Below, in pieces: positions 6,311-10,090 of a stretch of DNA of 10,090 bases; position 1 is the first letter of the stretch; every line of letters starts with the position of its first letter. Location of the stretch: contig UQTN01000076.1 of NCBI GenBank assembly GCA_900543945.1, positions 1 to 10,090 on the forward strand, in the 5' to 3' direction. Position numbers and translations under genes: made by a program. The DNA is from an uncultured Collinsella sp. Its GTDB lineage: Bacteria > Actinomycetota > Coriobacteriia > Coriobacteriales > Coriobacteriaceae. The notes below the pieces were generated by a model. The model had not been told where the DNA came from. It made no database searches and worked only from the letters and a program-made list of their open reading frames with translations.

Positions 6311-7555
6311 ATGTCTAAAGGACTGAATGTACACAGCGAGATTGGTAAGCTCAAGAAAGTTGTGCTTCACCGCCCCGGTCGTGACCTTGTGAACGTAAAG
6401 GCAGAAGAGTTCGAGGATGTCTGGATTCACGACTGTTTCTATCTTGATGTGGCTCAAAAGGAGCATGATGCCTTTGCGGATCTGCTGAGGAGCGAAGGTG
6501 TTGAGGTTCTCTATATGGAGAAACTCGTTGCTGAAGCGTTGGATGCATGCCCCTCGGCTCGCGCTGAGTTTACCGATACATTTATGGCTGAGAGCGGGAT
6601 CGTCAATCCTATGCTTGAGCAGGCTGTTCGTGAAAAGCTCGATGCTATTTCAGATTCGTATCAGTTTGTACTTGAGGCTATGGGGGGGTATCGTTATCGT
6701 GACCTTGAGCTGCCTCGCGTTTCGACTACGCTTAGTATGATGGATAATGAGGATGCGAAGCCCGATGATTTGGTGTTGAAGCCTCTTCCGAGTTCATATT
6801 TCTCTCGCGATCCTCTTGCTTCCGTGGGCAAAGGCGTTCTGCTTCACCATATGTATTGGAAACAGCGAGATCGTGAAGTGCCCTTCTATGAAGCGATTTT
6901 CAAATACCATCCCGATTATGCAGGGACTCCGATTTGGTACGACCATAAGAATCCCTGGCATATCGAGGGCGGTGATGTGCTTAACATTAACGCTCATACC
7001 TTGGCTATTGGAATTAGCCAGCGAACTGAGGCGGCTGCGATTGAGGAACTTGCAAAGAATTTGTTCTGGGGATCTGGGAGTTCTGAGATCGATACCGTTT
7101 ACGCTATTAAAATCCCCAACGGCTATGCTTACATGCATCTTGACACCGTTTGCACCATGGTGGATTTCGATAAGTTCACAGTTTATCCCGGTATTTTTGA
7201 GACCCTTCGTGTTTATCGTCTGACTCGTGGTGACTCTGAGGGAATGGTCGCTGTTCAAGAGATTGATGACACGCTTGAACATATTCTTGAAATGGCTACT
7301 GGCGTGGAGAAGGTGCAGCTTATTGAGTGCGGTGCCGGCGATATGGTTGAGGCATCTCGCGAGCAGTGGAACGACGGGTCGAACACTCTTGCCGTTGCTC
7401 CTGGTAAAGTCTGTGTTTACGAGCGCAATGTTGTCACAAATGATGAGCTCTACAAGAACGGTTTGGAACTATTGGTCGTTCCCTCCGAGGAACTGTCCCG
7501 CGGTCGTGGCGGCCCGCGCTGCATGAGCATGCCCTTCTGGCGCGAAGATATTTAG
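6311..7555 (+). CDS. arcA: Arginine deiminase, main copy
   Basis: Hydrolyses arginine to citrulline and ammonia, first step of the ADI pathway, giving the cell ammonia against acid and feeding ATP production. The 414-residue protein has the classical start EIGKLKKVVLHRPGRDL (10-26) and YLDVAQKEHDAF. Its catalytic set is FSRDP with Asp167, RDRE at 186-189, HIEGGDV with Glu219, GISQRT with Arg238, HLDT with His276 and Asp278, and Cys404 in GRGGPRCMSMP, with Arg399 five residues before the cysteine. Position 161, where classical ADI has an Asn contacting substrate, is Ser. The ATG follows GGAG at 8 nt and lies 28 bp after arcD; arcB starts 32 bp after its stop. The complete catalytic set and operon position make this the working deiminase, in contrast to the divergent copy. 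Confidence 0.95.
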   Translation: MSKGLNVHSEIGKLKKVVLHRPGRDLVNVKAEEFEDVWIHDCFYLDVAQKEHDAFADLLRSEGVEVLYMEKLVAEALDACPSARAEFTDTFMAESGIVNPMLEQAVREKLDAISDSYQFVLEAMGGYRYRDLELPRVSTTLSMMDNEDAKPDDLVLKPLPSSYFSRDPLASVGKGVLLHHMYWKQRDREVPFYEAIFKYHPDYAGTPIWYDHKNPWHIEGGDVLNINAHTLAIGISQRTEAAAIEELAKNLFWGSGSSEIDTVYAIKIPNGYAYMHLDTVCTMVDFDKFTVYPGIFETLRVYRLTRGDSEGMVAVQEIDDTLEHILEMATGVEKVQLIECGAGDMVEASREQWNDGSNTLAVAPGKVCVYERNVVTNDELYKNGLELLVVPSEELSRGRGGPRCMSMPFWREDI

Positions 7556-7587
7556 TTGCAAATCCACTGTGATAGGAGATGGCGAAT

Positions 7588-8598
7588 ATGGGTGTTAATA
7601 TCGCTGGGCGCAGTTTTCTGAAGCTGCTTGATTACACGACGGAAGAGATTGAGTATCTGCTTGAGCTTTCTGCTAACTTCAAAAGCATGAAGCGTGCCGG
7701 TGTTCCGCATAAATACCTTGAAGGCAAGAATATTGTTTTGCTATTTGAGAAGACTTCCACGCGTACTCGCTGCGCCTTCGAAGTTGGTGCACTTGACCTT
7801 GGTATGGGCGTAACTTATTTGGATCCGGGCTCGTCCCAGATGGGCAAAAAGGAGTCGATTGAGGACACGGCTCGCGTCCTTGGCCGCATGTATGACGGAA
7901 TTGAATACCGCGGCTTTGAACAGGCGAAGGTTGAGGAGCTTGCTGCAAAAGCTGGGGTTCCCGTTTGGAATGGGCTGACTACTGAATTTCACCCGACTCA
8001 AGTGCTTGCCGATATTCTGACCATGCGTGAAGAGTTTGGAGAGATTAAGGGCAGGAAACTTACATTTTTTGGTAAGGCGGCCGGAAACGTCGCCGATTCG
8101 CTCATGGTCATTTGCGCTAAGCTCGGCATTAACTACTGTTCTTGCGGCCCAATCGGGGGAAATTCGGAGGGGGCTACATCCTATGATCCTGAACTCCTTG
8201 CAGAATGTAGTCGTATTGCGGCCGAGCATGGATCGACGATTACCATTACAGAAGATATTGAGGAAGGCGCTCGTGATGCCGATGTAATTTACACGGATGT
8301 TTGGGTTGGCATGGGTCAGCCCGCAGAGCTGTGGGAAAGCCGCATTAAGCTCATGTCGCCGTATCGTGTGACCGCTGAGGTGATGTCTATGGCAAAGCCC
8401 GAGGCGATTTTCCTCCACTGCCTTCCGAGCTTCCACGATACTAATACTACTGTTGGTGCCGAAATTGCTGAGAAGTTTGGAGTTGCCGAAATGGAAGTCA
8501 CGGACGAGGTTTTTGAGTCCGATAAGTCTCGTGTTTTCCAAGAAGCGGAGAATCGCATGCATACGATTAAGGCGGTGATGTACGCAACGCTTAAGTAG
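7588..8598 (+). CDS. arcB: Ornithine carbamoyltransferase, catabolic
   Basis: Converts citrulline and phosphate to ornithine and carbamoyl phosphate in the ADI pathway; the reverse reaction is anabolic. The 336-residue protein has the carbamoyl-phosphate site STRTR (57-61), QMGKKESIEDTARVLGRMYD near 84-103, HPTQ (135-138), HCLP with Cys278 (277-280) and ENRMHTIKA near the C-terminus. Two motifs deviate: the usual GDxRNN reads GKAAGN (162-167), and the SMG loop after DVWV reads GMG, so Gly241 replaces the serine that contacts ornithine. An upstream in-frame ATG at 7579 touches the AGGAG site with 1 nt spacing. The ATG at 7588 has 10 nt spacing and gives the family N-terminus MGVNIAGRSFLKLLDYT, so it is preferred. 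It is last of the arcD-arcA-arcB run, and no carbamate kinase follows. The catabolic direction is inferred from the operon. Confidence 0.93.
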   Translation: MGVNIAGRSFLKLLDYTTEEIEYLLELSANFKSMKRAGVPHKYLEGKNIVLLFEKTSTRTRCAFEVGALDLGMGVTYLDPGSSQMGKKESIEDTARVLGRMYDGIEYRGFEQAKVEELAAKAGVPVWNGLTTEFHPTQVLADILTMREEFGEIKGRKLTFFGKAAGNVADSLMVICAKLGINYCSCGPIGGNSEGATSYDPELLAECSRIAAEHGSTITITEDIEEGARDADVIYTDVWVGMGQPAELWESRIKLMSPYRVTAEVMSMAKPEAIFLHCLPSFHDTNTTVGAEIAEKFGVAEMEVTDEVFESDKSRVFQEAENRMHTIKAVMYATLK

Positions 8599-8604
8599 CG
8601 GGGC

Positions 8605-8653
8605 GTTGAGAAAACAGTCGCAAATCTGTTTGCCATACTATATTTCTCTCAAC
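8605..8653 (+). other. Nested inverted repeats after arcB
   Basis: GTTGAGA (8605-8611) can pair with TCTCAAC (8647-8653), and inside it AAACAG (8612-8617) with CTGTTT (8626-8631). No T run follows, so this is not a standard intrinsic terminator. It may be a 3' structure protecting the arc message, or chance. Confidence 0.3.
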
Positions 8654-8657
8654 AAGC

Positions 8658-8666
8658 TGATAGGAT
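8658..8666 (+). promoter_or_regulatory. Possible extended -10 element for queA
   Basis: TGATAGGAT fits an extended -10 (TGn plus TAGGAT, a four-of-six match to TATAAT). No good -35 lies upstream, which extended -10 promoters tolerate. If used, transcription would start near 8673 and the hairpin at 8684-8714 would lie in the queA leader. Confidence 0.25.
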
Positions 8667-8683
8667 ACAGGGGAGAATGATGC

Positions 8684-8714
8684 GCGCGTCAGTCGATTTT
8701 TTCGACTGACGCGC
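8684..8714 (+). terminator. Strong 13-bp stem hairpin between arcB and queA
   Basis: Arms GCGCGTCAGTCGA (8684-8696) and TCGACTGACGCGC (8702-8714) are perfect complements around a five-T loop, followed by TTTGTG. The stem strength and position suggest termination of the arc transcript. The following T run is only three bases, and the structure ends 18 nt before the queA start, so a leader or attenuator role for queA is an alternative. A ten-codon reading frame overlaps it. Confidence 0.6.
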
Positions 8715-8732
8715 TTTGTGAAAGAGGCAAAG

Positions 8733-9944
8733 ATGCGTACCGATGATTTTGACTACAACCTTCCTGAGGAACTGATTGCCCAGGCTCCTGCCGAGCCGCG
8801 CGACTCCTGCCGCCTGCTGGTGGTGGATCGCAAAGGCTCCCAGGCGGGGAAGCCGCTGGAGCACGGCGGTACCGTTGAGCACCGCATCTTCCGCGACATC
8901 ATCGACTATATCGAGCCGGGCGATGTGCTCGTCATCAACAAGACGCGTGTGATGCCGGCCCGCCTGATCGGTCGCAAAGCCGGCTCGGGTGGCGTGGTCG
9001 AGACGCTGCTGCTCAAGCGCCGTGAGGATGTTGACCCGCTGGGCCACGTTTGGGAGTGCCTGGTCAAGCCGGGTAAGCGCCTGAAGCCCGGTGCTCAGAT
9101 TGAGTATCGCGCCGGTGGCGCCCATGCGCCCGAGGGGGCTCCCGTGGTGCTGACGGCCGAGGTCATCGACTTTGTCACCGATAGCCGCGGAGGCCGTCTG
9201 GTGCGCTTTGAGCCGGCCGGCTGCAATGCCGCCGGCGAGCCGCGCACGCTCGACGAGGCCATTCATGCTGCCGGTCACGTGCCGCTGCCGCCCTACATTA
9301 CCGATTACGAGGGCGATCCCGAGAAGTACCAGACCGTCTACGCCATGAAGGAGGAGCACTCGGCTGCCGCTCCCACGGCGGGTCTGCACTTTACGCCCGA
9401 GCTTATGGCTGCCATCGAGGCCAAGGGTGCCAAGTTTGCCGCCGTCGAACTCGAGGTGGGCATCGATACCTTCCGTCTGGTGGAGGAGGACGACCCCACG
9501 CAGCACGTGATGCACACCGAGCGCTACCACGTGTCGCAGGAGGTTGTCGACGCCGTGCATAAGGCTAAGGCCGAGGGACACCGCGTGATTGCTGTCGGTA
9601 CCACCGCAGTGCGCTCGCTCGAGAGCGCCTTTGACGCTGAGGCACCGGTGTCCGATCCGGCCGTGACGGCGCGCTTTTTTGAGGGCCGCGAGGACGGGGC
9701 CGATACACTTGGCCGCGGTGACATCGTGGTGCGCGAGAACGCCACGACGCAGCTCTACCTTATGCCCGGCTCGACCTATCACGTGGTCGACGCGCTGATC
9801 ACAAACTTCCACGTGCCGCGCTCCACGCTCATGATGCTCGTGAGCGCGCTTGCCACCCGCGACCAGATCATGGATGCCTACGCCGCTGCTATCGAAGAGC
9901 GCTACCGCTTCTTCAGCTTTGGCGACGCGATGCTCATTTTGTAG
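8733..9944 (+). CDS. queA: S-adenosylmethionine:tRNA ribosyltransferase-isomerase QueA
   Basis: Transfers and isomerises the ribosyl part of SAM onto preQ1-modified tRNA to give epoxyqueuosine, the substrate of QueH. The 403-residue protein begins MRTDDFDYNLPEELIAQ as the family does. It contains DVLVINKTRVMPARL (64-78), GHVPLPPYI (181-189), APTAGLHFT (213-221), EVGIDTFRLV (241-250), VGTTAVRSLE (288-297), TNFHVPRSTLMMLVSA (357-372) and ends FFSFGDAMLIL. It is longer than the common 340-360 residues, with extra loops near 35-48, 150-175 and 300-328, as in several actinobacterial versions. A GTG five codons upstream is in frame, but the ATG at 8733 has AGAGG 5 nt before it and gives the family N-terminus. 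GC-rich codon use matches the left flank, not the arginine genes. Confidence 0.96.
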   Translation: MRTDDFDYNLPEELIAQAPAEPRDSCRLLVVDRKGSQAGKPLEHGGTVEHRIFRDIIDYIEPGDVLVINKTRVMPARLIGRKAGSGGVVETLLLKRREDVDPLGHVWECLVKPGKRLKPGAQIEYRAGGAHAPEGAPVVLTAEVIDFVTDSRGGRLVRFEPAGCNAAGEPRTLDEAIHAAGHVPLPPYITDYEGDPEKYQTVYAMKEEHSAAAPTAGLHFTPELMAAIEAKGAKFAAVELEVGIDTFRLVEEDDPTQHVMHTERYHVSQEVVDAVHKAKAEGHRVIAVGTTAVRSLESAFDAEAPVSDPAVTARFFEGREDGADTLGRGDIVVRENATTQLYLMPGSTYHVVDALITNFHVPRSTLMMLVSALATRDQIMDAYAAAIEERYRFFSFGDAMLIL

Positions 9945-9971
9945 GTTACGGCGTTTTACAAACGACGTAAC
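9945..9971 (+). terminator. Hairpin directly after the queA stop
   Basis: GTTACG-g-CGTTT (9945-9956) pairs with AAACG-a-CGTAAC (9960-9971) around a TAC loop, eleven pairs with one G/A mismatch. It begins at the first base after the stop codon, between genes that appear to converge. It lacks a T run, so an intrinsic terminator is only one reading; a bidirectional or 3'-protecting structure is another. Confidence 0.45.
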
Positions 9972-10011
9972 CGGCCGACGCTGCAAATCCGCCAGAGCGG
10001 CAATCTGACGT

Positions 10012-10090
10012 TCAATCGTCGGGCATGACCAGAAGGTCAATGCCCTCCTCTTTCACGTCACCTTGCTCGCTTAGGGGCGTTTTCGCTGAC
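10012..10090 (-). CDS. C-terminal end of a convergent gene, partial
   Basis: On the minus strand a frame is open from the right edge for 25 codons and ends in TGA, reading ...GDVKEEGIDLLVMPDD. Codon choice is plausible for this genome, and the acidic tail resembles a normal protein end. The family is not recognisable from so short a piece. An inverted repeat (GGGCATGACC at 10021-10030 with GGTCAATGCCC at 10035-10045, one bulge) lies within it. A plus-strand frame from the ATG at 10025 is also open to the edge but has no ribosome binding site, so the minus-strand reading is preferred. Confidence 0.4.
   Translation of the reverse strand, partial: SAKTPLSEQGDVKEEGIDLLVMPDD

Noticed and set aside
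2670..8699. Nine-base sequence AGTCGATTT near both ends of the arginine region (2670-2678 and 8691-8699) as attachment-site repeats
   Set aside because: It is short enough for chance, one copy is part of a hairpin arm and loop, and no integrase or transposase is present.
8649..10040. Long minus-strand open frame of 463 codons
   Set aside because: It is antisense to queA, whose family motifs are complete; it has no recognisable domain of its own.
1..10090. tRNA or rRNA genes, CRISPR arrays, insertion sequences
   Set aside because: I saw no cloverleaf with CCA end, no regularly spaced repeats and no transposase-like reading frame on either strand.

Overview
The window looks like chromosomal DNA from an anaerobic, GC-rich actinobacterium of the Coriobacteriia, most likely a Collinsella-like gut organism. 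This is an inference from the high-GC codon choice of the flanking genes, the presence of QueH rather than QueG, and a fermentative arginine deiminase locus. No ribosomal RNA or other marker in the window settles the genus.

Left flank (1-2616), GC-rich: the N-terminal two thirds of a class I methionyl-tRNA synthetase on the minus strand, running off the left edge. Divergent from it, on the plus strand, are a small membrane zincin-type protein (DUF3267-like, HELVH) and, 10 bp later, queH, the epoxyqueuosine reductase of queuosine synthesis.

Middle (2677-8598), visibly lower GC: an arginine deiminase (ADI) region built as two divergent units around a 253-bp AT-rich intergenic region. To the right run a YfcC/ArcD-type antiporter, the main arginine deiminase arcA and the ornithine carbamoyltransferase arcB. 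To the left run a second, divergent arginine deiminase and a helix-turn-helix/S24-fold regulator whose start codon lies 2 bp after the deiminase stop. The intergenic region holds a perfect 15-bp palindrome, a 10-bp near-exact direct repeat at 31-bp spacing, and overlapping promoter-like elements facing both ways. Arginine uptake in exchange for ornithine, deimination to citrulline, and phosphorolysis to ornithine plus carbamoyl phosphate would be encoded here. Carbamate kinase (arcC), the ATP-yielding step, is not in the window.

Right flank (8599-10090), GC-rich again: a strong 13-bp stem hairpin, then queA (SAM:tRNA ribosyltransferase-isomerase, which makes the epoxyqueuosine that QueH reduces). 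A hairpin follows its stop, and then the C-terminal end of a probable convergent minus-strand gene cut by the right edge. The ADI region therefore sits between two genes of one tRNA-modification pathway on the same strand, which suggests insertion between them.

The most interesting unit is the paralogous deiminase coupled to a regulator. The deiminase keeps most catalytic residues but has Tyr where an active-site loop Arg is expected. The regulator has an S24/LexA fold without its Ser-Lys dyad, so it probably senses something rather than cleaving itself.
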